Of a DNA stretch of 64,000 nt, positions 51,646 to 62,234 are shown one piece after another. The notes under the pieces are model-generated. The model was not told the DNA's origin and searched no databases. It saw only the letters and a list, made by a program, of their open reading frames with translations. Made by a program: the position numbers and the translations under genes. Each line of letters begins with the position of its first letter. Positions within the stretch are counted from its first letter, which is position 1. This DNA comes from MR-S7 sp000400995 (GTDB taxonomy: Bacteria; Pseudomonadota; Gammaproteobacteria; Burkholderiales; Burkholderiaceae_C): contig NZ_CP152342.1 in the NCBI RefSeq assembly GCF_045291395.1, forward strand, positions 1,054,001-1,118,000, in the 5' to 3' direction.

Positions 51646-52978
51646 GCACGCGCCGCAGCACATAGGCCAGCAGCGCCCAGAACACCAGCGCCACCACCGC
51701 CAGCGCCGCGGCGCTGGCCGCCCAGAAGGGCGCGGGCGAATGCAGCGGCTCCCAGCCGCCCAGGCCGTGGTAGGCCAGCGCATAGCCGCCCGCCAGCCCC
51801 ACGCCCCACAGCATCACGCTGTAGACCGCCAGAGGCGCCAGCGTGATGCGGTAGCTGCGCAGCACGAAGATGCACAGCGTCTGCAGCGCGTCGGCCACGT
51901 GGTAGGCCGCCACCCAGGCGAGCAGGGCGGTGGCCAGGCGCACCACGTCGGCGCTCGTCGAATAGAGCGCGGCGACGGGCTGGCGCGCTATCAGCAAAAT
52001 AGCTGCCAGCGCGCAGCCCATCAGCGCTGCGAGCCAGAAACCCTTCCATGCCACGGCGGCGGCCTGGTGCTCGTCGCCCGCGCCGCGCCAGAAGCTCACG
52101 CGCGCGCTGGTGGCGATCGCCAGCGACAGCGGCACCATGTAGAGCACCGCCGCCAGGTTGGATGCGATCTGGTGCGCACCCGCCGCCAGCGCCCCCTGGC
52201 GCGCGATGAACAGCGCCATGAGCGTGAACGAGGTCACCTCCACCAGGATCGACAGCCCCGCCGGCAGCCCCAGCCGCAGGAAGCGCGCGAGCTGGGCCGC
52301 GTCGGGCCGCTCCAGCGGCCGCCACAGGGCCAGCGGCGCATACAGCGGCTGCGTGCGCAGCATGCGCCAGCCCAGCGCCATCAGGCCGTAGTTCACCGCC
52401 AGCGTGGCCCAGGCGCAGCCCGCCGCGCCCTGCGGCGCCAGGCCCGCGCCGCCGAAGGTGAACCAGATGGACAGCGGCACCTTCAGCGCCAGCGACCCCA
52501 CCTGCAGCCAAGTGACGAGCTGCGGTCGGCCCAGCGCCTGGTTGAGCGTGGAGTAGATGCGAAACAGCAGTGCGGGCGGCAGCCCGAAGGCCAGGATGGC
52601 GAGGTATTCGCGCACCTGGCCGCGCAGCGCCTCGGGCACCTCCGTCCAGCGCAGGATGGCGTCGGGCGACAGCAGCACCGCCATGCCCAGCACGCAGGCC
52701 GCGGCCCACAAGTAGAGCGACTGGCGCAGGCTGGCGCCGATCTCCGCCTGCGCCCGCGCGCCGCGCTGCTCGGCCCAGACGGGCAGCAGCGCCTGCAGCA
52801 CGCCCATGAGCGCCACGTAGACGCTGATGAACACGGCCGAGCCGATCGACAGCGCGGCCAGCGATTCCTGCGAGTGGCGCCCGGCGACGATGGTGTCGGT
52901 CACCCCGAAGGCCATGACGGCCAGTTGCCCCGCCAGCACCGTGACGGCGTGGCGGGCGATGACGGACAGCTCCTGCAT
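51608..52978 (-). CDS. MATE-family efflux transporter
   Basis: A 456-residue, 12-helix multidrug and toxin extrusion protein of the NorM type, using Na+ or H+ gradients. It begins MQELSVIARHAVTVLAGQLA; the family pattern VMAFGVTDTIVAGRHSQESLAA and the second-half LGLPAGLSILVEVTSFTLMA are clear. It converges with phoR, and the two coding 3' ends overlap by 38 bases. The GT-C-like gene lies one base upstream (its stop at 52980), so the two are probably co-transcribed. Confidence 0.9.
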   Translation of the reverse strand: MQELSVIARHAVTVLAGQLAVMAFGVTDTIVAGRHSQESLAALSIGSAVFISVYVALMGVLQALLPVWAEQRGARAQAEIGASLRQSLYLWAAACVLGMAVLLSPDAILRWTEVPEALRGQVREYLAILAFGLPPALLFRIYSTLNQALGRPQLVTWLQVGSLALKVPLSIWFTFGGAGLAPQGAAGCAWATLAVNYGLMALGWRMLRTQPLYAPLALWRPLERPDAAQLARFLRLGLPAGLSILVEVTSFTLMALFIARQGALAAGAHQIASNLAAVLYMVPLSLAIATSARVSFWRGAGDEHQAAAVAWKGFWLAALMGCALAAILLIARQPVAALYSTSADVVRLATALLAWVAAYHVADALQTLCIFVLRSYRITLAPLAVYSVMLWGVGLAGGYALAYHGLGGWEPLHSPAPFWAASAAALAVVALVFWALLAYVLRRVLSGVRASVADPR

Positions 52979-52979
52979 G

Positions 52980-54677
52980 TCAGTCGGTGATGCGCTGGAG
53001 GATCAGCAGCCGGTCGGTGCGCTCGGTGGGGCGGGTGGCGCTGGCCACCTTGCGCCACTGCCCCGGGGGCAGCACGGCGCGCACGGGCGGCTCGGCGGCC
53101 GCATCGGCCACCACCCAGCCGCAGGCCTGCGCCTGGGCGGGGGCCACCATGTCCAGGCCGCCGTGGAAGGCCAGCGCGGCGGTCTGCGCGCGGCTCAGGC
53201 CGTAGCCGGCCACGCAGCCGCGTGCGCCCGCGGCGTCCAGCGCGGCCGTCACGCGGGCCACCTGCGGCGCGAAGCTGCGGCCGTAGTCCAGCAGCGGCAG
53301 CCACAGCGTCATCAGCAGCAGCCAGCCCAGCGTGGCTCCGCTGGCAGGCAGCACCAGGCTCTTCCAGATGGCGGCGCGGTTGCGCGCGGCGCGCCACCAC
53401 ACCAGCGCGCACCAGGCCAGCGTGGCCGCCAGGGCCACGCCGAAGGCGAGCAGCGAGAACGCGGGCGCGTAGCCCGGCGCCAGCTTGGCCACGTTGGCCG
53501 CGGGCTTGGCCGGCACGCCGGTCTGCACCGCCACCCAGATGACCCAGATGGCGATGGCCGAGATGCTGAAGAACAGCAGCGTGAACCAGTCGATCAGCGC
53601 CGAGATGCTGCGCCTGAGCGTGGGCAGCGCGAAGGCCGCCAGCACCGCGAAGGCGGGCAGCCCCAGCAGCAGTGCGCGGTCGGCCGGCCGCGTGGTGAGG
53701 GTGGCCAGCGCCGCCACCAGTGCGAACCACAGCGGCAGCAGCAGGTGCCGGTGCCAGGCGCGGCTGGTGATCTGGTGGCGCCAGCGCCACAGCGTCCACA
53801 GCGCGAGCGGCCAGGCGGGCCAGCTGAACCAGGTGAACAGGCGCAGCAGGCTGTGCCATTCCTTGGCGTCGTCGGCGCTCACCACGCGCCAGTCCCACAG
53901 TCCCAGCGCCCATGCCAGCGCCGCCGAAGCCAGCACCAGCCCCAGCAGCGCGCCGGCTCCCGCGGCGCGGGCGCGCAGCGTGGCGCCGCGCTCGCGCCAC
54001 ACCAGCCAGGCGCCGCCCAAGCCCAGCAGCGCCGCCAGCGCGGGCGCGCCGCTCAGCACCAGCCCGAACAGCCCCGCCGCTGCGGCGGCCGCCGGCCCGC
54101 CCATGCGCCAGGGCATGGCGGCGGCGGCGAAGAACAGCAGCGCCGTGCAGGCGAGCTGGGTGAGGTGGCTGGTGATTTCGTGCGAGAGCTGCGCCAGCCC
54201 CAGGCAGGCGATGAGCGCGAGCAGGGCCGCGTCGGCCATGGCGCGGGCGTAGTCGGCGGGCTGGGCCTCGCCGCCGAAGGCGAAGGCCACGGGCTGCGCG
54301 CCGGGGCTGCGCGCCAGGTAGTACATGCAGTACCAGGTGGCGGCCAGCGTGACGGCCAGCAGCGCGGCGAAGGGCAGGCGCGCGGCCACGTCCATGGGCA
54401 GCCAGCCGCCCAGCGCCTGGATGGCCCAGGCGCCCAGCCAGTAGGGCAGGGGGCCGTCGGTGTCGGGCGGCATGCCGGCCAGCAGCGGGTTCATCCACGG
54501 CGTGCGGCCCAGGGCCAGCTCGCGCATGTAGCCGAAAGCAGCCATGTCGGCGTTGCGCCAGGGGTCGCGCCCCACGAAGCCCGGCACGGCATAGGCCAGG
54601 CACAGCAGCAGCAGCGCCCAGCGCGGCAGCGGCCGCACGGCGCTTTGGGCAACGATGGCGGGGGTGGGATGGTTCAC
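52980..54677 (-). CDS. GT-C-like polytopic membrane protein (ArnT/PMT-related)
   Basis: A 565-residue membrane protein with roughly a dozen helices. The first periplasmic loop has GRDPWRNADMAAFGYMREL, reminiscent of the acidic catalytic loop of GT-C glycosyltransferases such as ArnT, and PDTDGPLPYWLGAW follows. A soluble C-terminal region contains GYGLSRAQTAALAFHGGLD. It may transfer a lipid-linked sugar to an envelope component, but no partner genes are seen nearby and activity is unproven. Transcription probably continues into the MATE gene. Confidence 0.68.
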   Translation of the reverse strand: MNHPTPAIVAQSAVRPLPRWALLLLCLAYAVPGFVGRDPWRNADMAAFGYMRELALGRTPWMNPLLAGMPPDTDGPLPYWLGAWAIQALGGWLPMDVAARLPFAALLAVTLAATWYCMYYLARSPGAQPVAFAFGGEAQPADYARAMADAALLALIACLGLAQLSHEITSHLTQLACTALLFFAAAAMPWRMGGPAAAAAAGLFGLVLSGAPALAALLGLGGAWLVWRERGATLRARAAGAGALLGLVLASAALAWALGLWDWRVVSADDAKEWHSLLRLFTWFSWPAWPLALWTLWRWRHQITSRAWHRHLLLPLWFALVAALATLTTRPADRALLLGLPAFAVLAAFALPTLRRSISALIDWFTLLFFSISAIAIWVIWVAVQTGVPAKPAANVAKLAPGYAPAFSLLAFGVALAATLAWCALVWWRAARNRAAIWKSLVLPASGATLGWLLLMTLWLPLLDYGRSFAPQVARVTAALDAAGARGCVAGYGLSRAQTAALAFHGGLDMVAPAQAQACGWVVADAAAEPPVRAVLPPGQWRKVASATRPTERTDRLLILQRITD

Positions 54678-54721
54678 GCGGTGGACAAGGCGGACAACGG
54701 GACCGCTGGAGGATAGCCAAG

Positions 54722-54751
54722 AAAAAGGGCAGCTCGGCGAACCGGCTGCCC
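54722..54751 (-). terminator. Rho-independent terminator of rpmE2
   Basis: On the minus strand GGGCAGC-CGG-TTCG-CCG-A-GCTGCCC followed by TTTTTC: a 10-bp stem with one bulge and a TTCG tetraloop. It lies 32 bases downstream of rpmE2. Confidence 0.9.
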
Positions 54752-54782
54752 TCGATCGGCAAAACCTGGAGAGAGGCGTTGC

Positions 54783-55028
54783 TTACTTCTTGCCGAAGCG
54801 GTTGCGGAAGCGCTCCACGCGGCCGCCCATGTTGTCCACCGACTTCTGCGTGCCGGTGTAGAAGGGGTGCGACTCGCTGGAGGTATCCAGCTTGAACAGG
54901 GGGTATTCCTTGCCTTCGAAGGTGTCTTTTTCCTTCGTGTTCACGCAGGAACGGGTCACGAACTTGAAGCCGTTGGACAGATCGACGAACAGCACTTCGC
55001 GGTAATCGGGGTGGATGCCTTCTTTCAT
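54783..55028 (-). CDS. rpmE2: 50S ribosomal protein L31 type B
   Basis: An 81-residue ribosomal protein of type B (MKEGIHPDYREVLFVDLSNGF; HPFYTGTQKSVDNMGGRVERF). It has only one cysteine, so it is the zinc-free form that can replace zinc-containing L31 under zinc limitation. It is monocistronic, ending in the strong hairpin at 54722-54751. Confidence 0.97.
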   Translation of the reverse strand: MKEGIHPDYREVLFVDLSNGFKFVTRSCVNTKEKDTFEGKEYPLFKLDTSSESHPFYTGTQKSVDNMGGRVERFRNRFGKK

Positions 55029-55229
55029 AGCCTTTTCCTAAGTCAGCGGGAGCCGTGCCAGCCATGCGCAACCGGTTTGCGCATTCGAAAACTTGGCGTA
55101 CTTTCCGCAAAAAGCCCGCCATTATCGCATATCAGTTTTCCATAGCGCTGCGCGCCACCCGCAACGATGAAACTGGCGCGACCCAAGCGCGGGCAGCCGC
55201 GAAGCGGCTCAGCGGGTTGCCGTTTCATC

Positions 55230-56357
55230 TCAGGCCATGGCGCCCAGGGCCTTGCGAAAGCGCGCCAGCGCCAGCGTGAACAGCACCGCGCCGATCACGG
55301 CCAGCGCCAGCAGCTGCGGCCACACCACTTCCAGCCCCGCGCTGCGGTATAGGATGGCCTGGCCCAGCTCGACGAAGTGGGTGGTGGGCGCGGCCAGCAT
55401 CAGGTCGCGCACGGCCGCCGGCATGCTTTCGCGCGGGGTGGTGCCGCCCGAGAGCATCTGCAGCGGCAGCACCACCAGCACCATGAGCAGCCCGAACTGC
55501 GGCATGGAGCGCGCCAGCGTGGCCATGAAGATGCCCATGGACGTGGTGGCGAACAGGTGCAGCGCCGCGCCCGCCAGGAAGAGCGCGCGCGAGCCCTCGA
55601 CGGGCACGGCCAGCCAGCCCTGCACCACCAGCAGCAGCGACACGGCGGCGGCGGCCAGCACCACCAGCGCCATGGACCAGACCTTGGCCAGCATGATCTC
55701 GGCCGGCGTGACGGGCATGACCAGCAGGTGCTCCACGGTGCCGTGCTCGCGCTCGCGGATGAGCGCCGCGCCGGTGAGGATGATGGAGAGCATGGTCACG
55801 TTGTTGATGATCTGCATCAGGCTGCCGAACCAGGCCTTGTCCAGCGCCGGGTTGAAGCGCATGCGCAGCGCCAGGTCGACCGGCGGGGCGCTTGCGCCCC
55901 GGTAGCGCTGCGCGAATTCCTGCACCTCGGCCATCACGATCTGCTGCACGTAGCCGCTGCCGGTGAAGGCCTGGCTCATGCGCGTGGCGTCCACGTTGAG
56001 CTGCAGCTGGGCGCCGCGCCCGGCGAGCACGTCGCGCTGGAAGTGGGGCGGGATGTCGAGCACGAAGGTGTAGCGGCCCGCGTCCATCCCGGCGTCCATG
56101 GCCTGCATGCCGATGTGCTCGGGCGCCTTGAAGTGCGGCGGGTAGAACGCGCCCGCGATGCGCTGCGACAGCTGCGATCCGTCTTCGTCCACGATGGCGA
56201 TGGGCGCGTTGTGCAGCGTCTCCGGCATGGCCTTGGCGGCCGTGTAGACCGAGACGGTGAACACGTAGACGATGAGCACCAGCATGGCCGGGTCGCGCAG
56301 CAGGCTCCAGAGCTCCTTCACGCCCAGGCGGTAGATATTGAGCAGGTGCCGGCGCAT
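55230..56357 (-). CDS. ABC-2 type permease (YhhJ-like)
   Basis: A 375-residue ABC-2 permease with an N-terminal helix (LLRDPAMLVLIVYVFTVSVY), a large extracytoplasmic domain and five C-terminal helices. The family motif LIREREHGTVEHLLVMPVTP, AEIMLAKVWS is present. The start overlaps the stop of the upstream ATPase/permease fusion in ATGA. Together with HlyD and RbbA-like proteins it matches the E. coli yhiI-rbbA-yhhJ exporter locus; the substrate is unknown. Confidence 0.9.
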   Translation of the reverse strand: MRRHLLNIYRLGVKELWSLLRDPAMLVLIVYVFTVSVYTAAKAMPETLHNAPIAIVDEDGSQLSQRIAGAFYPPHFKAPEHIGMQAMDAGMDAGRYTFVLDIPPHFQRDVLAGRGAQLQLNVDATRMSQAFTGSGYVQQIVMAEVQEFAQRYRGASAPPVDLALRMRFNPALDKAWFGSLMQIINNVTMLSIILTGAALIREREHGTVEHLLVMPVTPAEIMLAKVWSMALVVLAAAAVSLLLVVQGWLAVPVEGSRALFLAGAALHLFATTSMGIFMATLARSMPQFGLLMVLVVLPLQMLSGGTTPRESMPAAVRDLMLAAPTTHFVELGQAILYRSAGLEVVWPQLLALAVIGAVLFTLALARFRKALGAMA

Positions 56358-59122
56358 CACTTCTCCTGCTTCTTCAGCAGCAGAATCGCCACCGCCATGA
56401 TGACCGGCACCGACACGGCGAGCGCCAGCAGCGGCTGGCCCAGGTCGCCGAAGGACAGCGCCTTGCTGAACACGCCGCGGCTTATGGTGAACATGTGCGT
56501 GGCCGGGTAGACCTCGCCCACCAGGCGCGCGCCGCCTTCGAGCGAGGAGACCGGGTCCATCATCCCCGCGAACTGCACGGCCGGGATCAGCGTGCCGATC
56601 ATGGCGAAGAACATGGCAGCGATCTGGCTGCGGGTCACGCTGCTGGCCAGCAGCCCCATGCCCGTGGCGGAGACGGCGTAGAGCACGGCCGCCAGCAGCA
56701 GCGTGGCGAAGCTGCCGGTGAGGGGCACGCCGAACACGGCGGTCGCCATCAGCACCATGAGCAGGAAGTTGAGCAGCGCCAGCAGCACGTAGGGCAGCTG
56801 CTTGCCCAGCAGGAATTCGGTGCGCGTGACGGGCGTGGCGTAGAGGTTGAGGATGGAGCCCATTTCCTTCTCGCGCACCACGGCCAGCGCCGTCAGCATG
56901 GCGGGCAGCATGAGCAGCAGCAGCGGGATCACGGCCGGCACCATGGCCGGCAGGCTGCGCACGTCGGGGTTGTAGCGAAAGCGCGTCTCGATGCTGGCGA
57001 GCGCGCCCGGCCGCTGCCCCGTGCGCTCGTGGAGCTGCGTGGCCAGCCAGTGCTGGTGCATGCCCTGCACGTAGCCCTGCACCGTCTCGGCGCGCATGGG
57101 CATGGCGCCATCGACCCAGGCGCCGATCTGCACAGCGCGCCCGCGCAGCACGTCGCGCCCGAAGCCGGGCGGGATCTCGATGGCCAGCGACAGCTCGCCG
57201 CTGCGCATGCGCCGGTCCAGCTCGGCGTAGTCCGCGATGGGCGGGCGCTCGGTGAAATAGCGCGAGCCCGAGAGGGCGTTCACGTAGCCCTGGCTCACCG
57301 TGGTCTCGTCGCGGTCGAGCACGGCGAAGCGCAGGTTCTCCACATCCATGCTGCTGCCGAAGCCGATCACCAGCAGCAGGATCAGCGAGCCCACCAGCGC
57401 CAGCGTGGCGCGCACCGGGTCGCGGCGCAGCTCCAGCGCCTCGCGCCACGTGTAGCTCAGCAGGCGCTGCGGGCTGAAGGCGCGGTGGCGGATCGCTCCT
57501 GTTTCGGGAGCTGGTTGCGCTTGTTGTTCCTGGGTTTCAGATGGTTTCTTGCCTGAATCCCTTTCTGGAGAAGCGCTGGCAGCTATGCTTTTCGATTCGC
57601 CTGCCGCTTCGAGCAGGTAGCCGATGAAGGCCTCCTCCAGCGTCGCCGCGCCGCGCTTGGCCACCAGCGCGGCGGGTGCGTCGCTGTCGAGCACGCGGCC
57701 CGCGTGCATCATCGACATGCGGTCGCAGCGCTCGGCCTCGTTCATGAAATGGGTGGAGATGAAGATGGTCACCCGGTCGCGGCGCGACAGCTCCACCAGC
57801 AGGCGCCAGAACGCATCGCGCGCGACCGGGTCCACGCCCGAGGTGGGCTCGTCCAGGATCAGCAGCTCGGGCCGGTGCACCATGGCCACGGCCAGCGACA
57901 GGCGCTGGCGCATGCCCAGCGGCAGGCGCGCGGGCAGCTCGGCGTGGGCGTCCTGCAGGCCGAAGCGCTCCAGCATCTCCGCCACGCGCGCGGGCACCTC
58001 GCCCTCGGGCACGTGGAACAGGCGCGCGTGCAGCACGAGGTTCTGCTCCACCGTCAGCTCGCCGTAGAGCGAGAACGCCTGCGACATGTAGCCCACGCGC
58101 CGGCGCGTGGCCATGTCGTGCGGGTCCACCTCGCGGCCGAACAGCCACGCGCGGCCGCTGCTGGCGGGCAGCAGGCCCGTGAGCATCTTCATGGTGGTGG
58201 ACTTGCCGCAGCCGTTGGAGCCGAGGAAGCCGAAGATCTCCCCGCGCCGGATGCGCAAATCCACGCCATCGACCGCCACGAAGTCGCCGAAACGCATGGT
58301 CAGGCCCTGGGCCTCGATGGCGATGTCGCCCTCGTCCTCCCGCAGCGGCGGGATCACCACGGGCGCGTGGCCGCGCTTCTTCGCCTCGGGCAGCAGCGCG
58401 ACGAAGGCGGCTTCGAGCGTGCCGGTGCCGGTGCGCGCCAGCAGCTCGGCCGGCGTGCCGGTGGCGAGCAGGGCGCCGTCGTCCATCGCCACCAGCCAGT
58501 CGAAGCGCTGCGCCTCGTCCATGTAGGCGGTGGCGACCAGCACGCTCATCTGCGGGCGCGACGCGCGGATGCCGGCGATCAGGTCCCAGAACTGCGCGCG
58601 GGCCAGCGGGTCCACGCCGGTCGTGGGCTCGTCGAGGATCAGCAGGTCGGGGTCGTGGATCAGCGCGCAGCACAGACCCAGCTTCTGCTTCATGCCGCCC
58701 GACAGCTTGCCCGCTGGCCGCGCCAGGAACGGGTACAGCCCGGTGCTGCGCGTGAGCGCGTCGATGCGCGTACGCCGCTCGGCCGCGCCGTGGCCGAACA
58801 GGCGCGCGAAGAACTGCAGGTTCTCCTCGACCGACAGCGTGGGGTAGAGGTTGCGCCCCAGGCCCTGCGGCATGTAGGCGATGCGCGGGCAGACGCGGTC
58901 GCGGTGCCGGCGGCTGCGCATGTCGCCGCCCAGCACCTCGATGCGGCCCTCCTGCATGGCGCGCGCGCCGGCGGCCAGCGCCAGCAGGCTGGACTTGCCC
59001 ACGCCATCGGGCCCGATCAGGCCGATCATGCGGCCCGGCGGCACGTCCAGCGTCACGCCGCGCAGGGCCTGCGCCTCGCCGTAGCGCAGGCGCACATCCC
59101 GCAGGCGGATGACGGGCTCCAT
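56357..59122 (-). CDS. RbbA/YhiH-like fusion of two ABC ATPases and an ABC-2 permease
   Basis: A 921-residue fusion. ATPase 1 has Walker A GPDGVGKSS, signature LSGGMKQKLGL and LLILDEPTTGVDP. ATPase 2 has GSNGCGKST, a degenerate signature LPLGMRQRLSL and LLILDEPTSGVDP. The permease follows (from about residue 555; VVREKEMGSILNLYATPVTR). Residues about 508-543 form a low-complexity linker (SASPERDSGKKPSETQEQQA) encoded by a dispersed palindrome. The start is the ATG at 59122 (MEPVIRLRDV); a longer frame to 59185 overlaps the HlyD gene and lacks homology. It works with the flanking adaptor and permease. Confidence 0.9.
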   Translation of the reverse strand: MEPVIRLRDVRLRYGEAQALRGVTLDVPPGRMIGLIGPDGVGKSSLLALAAGARAMQEGRIEVLGGDMRSRRHRDRVCPRIAYMPQGLGRNLYPTLSVEENLQFFARLFGHGAAERRTRIDALTRSTGLYPFLARPAGKLSGGMKQKLGLCCALIHDPDLLILDEPTTGVDPLARAQFWDLIAGIRASRPQMSVLVATAYMDEAQRFDWLVAMDDGALLATGTPAELLARTGTGTLEAAFVALLPEAKKRGHAPVVIPPLREDEGDIAIEAQGLTMRFGDFVAVDGVDLRIRRGEIFGFLGSNGCGKSTTMKMLTGLLPASSGRAWLFGREVDPHDMATRRRVGYMSQAFSLYGELTVEQNLVLHARLFHVPEGEVPARVAEMLERFGLQDAHAELPARLPLGMRQRLSLAVAMVHRPELLILDEPTSGVDPVARDAFWRLLVELSRRDRVTIFISTHFMNEAERCDRMSMMHAGRVLDSDAPAALVAKRGAATLEEAFIGYLLEAAGESKSIAASASPERDSGKKPSETQEQQAQPAPETGAIRHRAFSPQRLLSYTWREALELRRDPVRATLALVGSLILLLVIGFGSSMDVENLRFAVLDRDETTVSQGYVNALSGSRYFTERPPIADYAELDRRMRSGELSLAIEIPPGFGRDVLRGRAVQIGAWVDGAMPMRAETVQGYVQGMHQHWLATQLHERTGQRPGALASIETRFRYNPDVRSLPAMVPAVIPLLLLMLPAMLTALAVVREKEMGSILNLYATPVTRTEFLLGKQLPYVLLALLNFLLMVLMATAVFGVPLTGSFATLLLAAVLYAVSATGMGLLASSVTRSQIAAMFFAMIGTLIPAVQFAGMMDPVSSLEGGARLVGEVYPATHMFTISRGVFSKALSFGDLGQPLLALAVSVPVIMAVAILLLKKQEK
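57496..57599. repeat. dispersed palindromic element inside the RbbA-like gene
   Basis: An imperfect palindrome with arms GGGAGCTGGTTGCGCTTG (57506-57523) and AAGCGCTGGCAGCTATGC (57571-57588), and the shared CCTGGGTTTCAGAT in the loop. It lies in frame within coding sequence and supplies the linker between ATPase 2 and the permease. Confidence 0.7.
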
Positions 59123-59135
59123 CGCAAACAGGTTC

Positions 59136-60215
59136 TCAGGGGTTCGCGGCCGCTTGCAGATGCACGGGCCAGTCGCGGCTGGCATCCAGCCGGACCCAGG
59201 CCTGGCCGGGCAGGCCGGTCTTCACCTGCTCCAGGTGCTTGCGCAGCAGCTCAGGCGCGATGCGCGCCTTCACGCGGAACATGAGCTTTTGCCGCTCGCT
59301 GGCGGTCTCCACCGTCTTGGGCGTGAACTGCGCCGTGCTGGCGACGAAGGACACGGTGGCCGGGATCACGTACTGCGGCGCGGCGTCGAGCACGATGCGC
59401 ACCTCGCTGCCCAGCGCCACGCGGCCGGCCACGGTCTCGGGCAGGAAGAAGCCCATGTACACGTCGGTCAGGTCGACCAGGTTGAGCACCTTGCCGCCGC
59501 CTGCCAGCACCTCGCCGGGCTGGGCCAGCAGCAGCTGCACGCGGCCGTCGCGCGGCGCGGCGAGCTGGCTGTCGTCCAGGTCGGCCACGATGCGCTGCAC
59601 CGTGGCCTCGGCGGCCTGCACGGCCGACTGCGCGCTGTCCACCTGCGTGCGCGCGGCCTGGATGGCGGCCTGCGCGGCCCGCGCCTGTGCCTGCGCGGCC
59701 TTCAGCGCGGCCTGCATGCCGCGTACGCGCGCGCGGTTGTCGTCCAGCTCCTGCAGGGGCATGGCGCCCTGGTGCGCCAGCGCCTCGGAGCGCACGGTGC
59801 GCCGCTGGGCGGCGTCCAGGTCGGCCTCGCGCTGCACGATCTGCGCCTGCGCGGCGGCGTGCTCGCTCTCGCGCAGCGCCACCTGCGCGCGCGCTGCCGC
59901 CACCGCCTGGCGCGCCTGCTCGCGCCCGGCCTCGGCCTCGCGGCGCTGGGCCAGCAGGCTGTCCACCTGCATGCGTGCCAGCGGCTGGCCGGCCTGCACG
60001 AAGTCGCCCTCGCGCACCAGGATCTCGGCCACGCGGCCCGCGTACTTGGTGGCCACATCGACCTCGGTGGCTTCGATGCGGCCGTTGCCGCCCGCCAGGC
60101 CGTCGTTCTGGTGCGCGGCATCCCACTGCCGCCAGGCGTAGCCACCCGCGAGCAGCAGCGCCACGAGCGCGGCCGCCAGGACGAGGGCCTTGTTCCGGGA
60201 AGAAAGCTGTGTCAT
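59136..60215 (-). CDS. HlyD-family periplasmic adaptor (YhiI-like)
   Basis: A 359-residue membrane-fusion protein with one N-terminal helix (ALVLAAALVALLLAGGYAW). Lipoyl halves (VATKYAGRVAEILVREGDFV; LAAPRDGRVQLLLAQPGEVL) flank a long alanine-rich coiled coil (about residues 85-215). It connects the RbbA-like ATPase/permease to an outer-membrane channel, which is not encoded here. It is the first gene of the exporter operon; the next starts 13 bases after its stop. Confidence 0.92.
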   Translation of the reverse strand: MTQLSSRNKALVLAAALVALLLAGGYAWRQWDAAHQNDGLAGGNGRIEATEVDVATKYAGRVAEILVREGDFVQAGQPLARMQVDSLLAQRREAEAGREQARQAVAAARAQVALRESEHAAAQAQIVQREADLDAAQRRTVRSEALAHQGAMPLQELDDNRARVRGMQAALKAAQAQARAAQAAIQAARTQVDSAQSAVQAAEATVQRIVADLDDSQLAAPRDGRVQLLLAQPGEVLAGGGKVLNLVDLTDVYMGFFLPETVAGRVALGSEVRIVLDAAPQYVIPATVSFVASTAQFTPKTVETASERQKLMFRVKARIAPELLRKHLEQVKTGLPGQAWVRLDASRDWPVHLQAAANP

Positions 60216-60265
60216 GCGCGCTCCAGTATGCCGGCGGGCGCCTTCGGCGCCTTGATGCGAGTCAA

Positions 60266-60294
60266 AAACAAAAGCCCCGCGAGGAGCGGGGCTT
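60266..60294 (-). terminator. Rho-independent terminator of rho
   Basis: On the minus strand, a 9-bp stem AAGCCCCGC/GCGGGGCTT with loop TCCTC, followed by TTGTTTTT. It lies between rho and the exporter operon. Confidence 0.92.
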
Positions 60295-60320
60295 GCGTGC
60301 GTGGAGCGCGGGGCGGAGGG

Positions 60321-61583
<1,263 letters not shown>

Positions 61584-61800
61584 GAATGACTCCTGAACGG
61601 AGTGGATATGTCTCTTGACTGGAGGGGAGTTGGCTGCGTGCCGTGCGGGCTGGGTTACCCTGGCGAGCCTGTGACCTGGAACCAGCCGCTGGTTGGGTTG
61701 CGTGCGGCGAGGCGATCAATGCGGATTATGACAGGAAAATTCCGGGCCCTTGCAGGGCAGGTGCGCTGGCGGCCTGGCACGGGGCCGCCGGCGCGGGACA

Positions 61801-62133
61801 TCAGGCCAGTTGCTGGTCGATGAAGGCGGTGAGCTGGGCCTTGCTCATGGCGCCGACCTTGGTGGCGGCCAGCTCGCCGTTCTTGAACAGCATCAGCGTG
61901 GGAATGCCGCGGATGCCGAACTTGGCGGGGATCTCGCGGTTCTCGTCCACGTTCATCTTGGCGATGGAAAGCTTGCCCTGGTAGGCGGTGGCGACCTCGT
62001 CGAGGATCGGGGCGATCATCTTGCACGGGCCGCACCACTCGGCCCAGTAGTCCACCAGCACCGGTGTGCCGGCCTTGAGCACGTCGGCTTCGAAACTGGC
62101 GTCGGAGATATGTCGGATGAGTTCGCTGGCCAT
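61801..62133 (-). CDS. trxA: thioredoxin
   Basis: A 110-residue thioredoxin with the redox site WAEWCGPCKMIAP and the cis-proline loop GIRGIPTLMLFKNG. It reduces cytoplasmic disulfides with electrons from thioredoxin reductase. It lies upstream of rho on the same strand and diverges from the AddB-like nuclease gene; the roughly 100-base gap must hold both promoters. Confidence 0.97.
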   Translation of the reverse strand: MASELIRHISDASFEADVLKAGTPVLVDYWAEWCGPCKMIAPILDEVATAYQGKLSIAKMNVDENREIPAKFGIRGIPTLMLFKNGELAATKVGAMSKAQLTAFIDQQLA

Positions 62134-62234
62134 GGCGCGTTCCTTGGGTTCCTTGAGAGGCGGGGCGTATAAAGTCGGGCATTGTGACAGAAACGCAAAC
62201 CCTGCACCCCGGTATGGCCGGTGACTGCGACGCT

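Noticed and set aside
51980..52012. Fragment GCTATCAGCAAAATAGCTGCCAGCGC resembling an arm of the dispersed palindrome
   Set aside because: Only one arm is present and the encoded residues fit a normal MATE helix, so chance similarity is likely.
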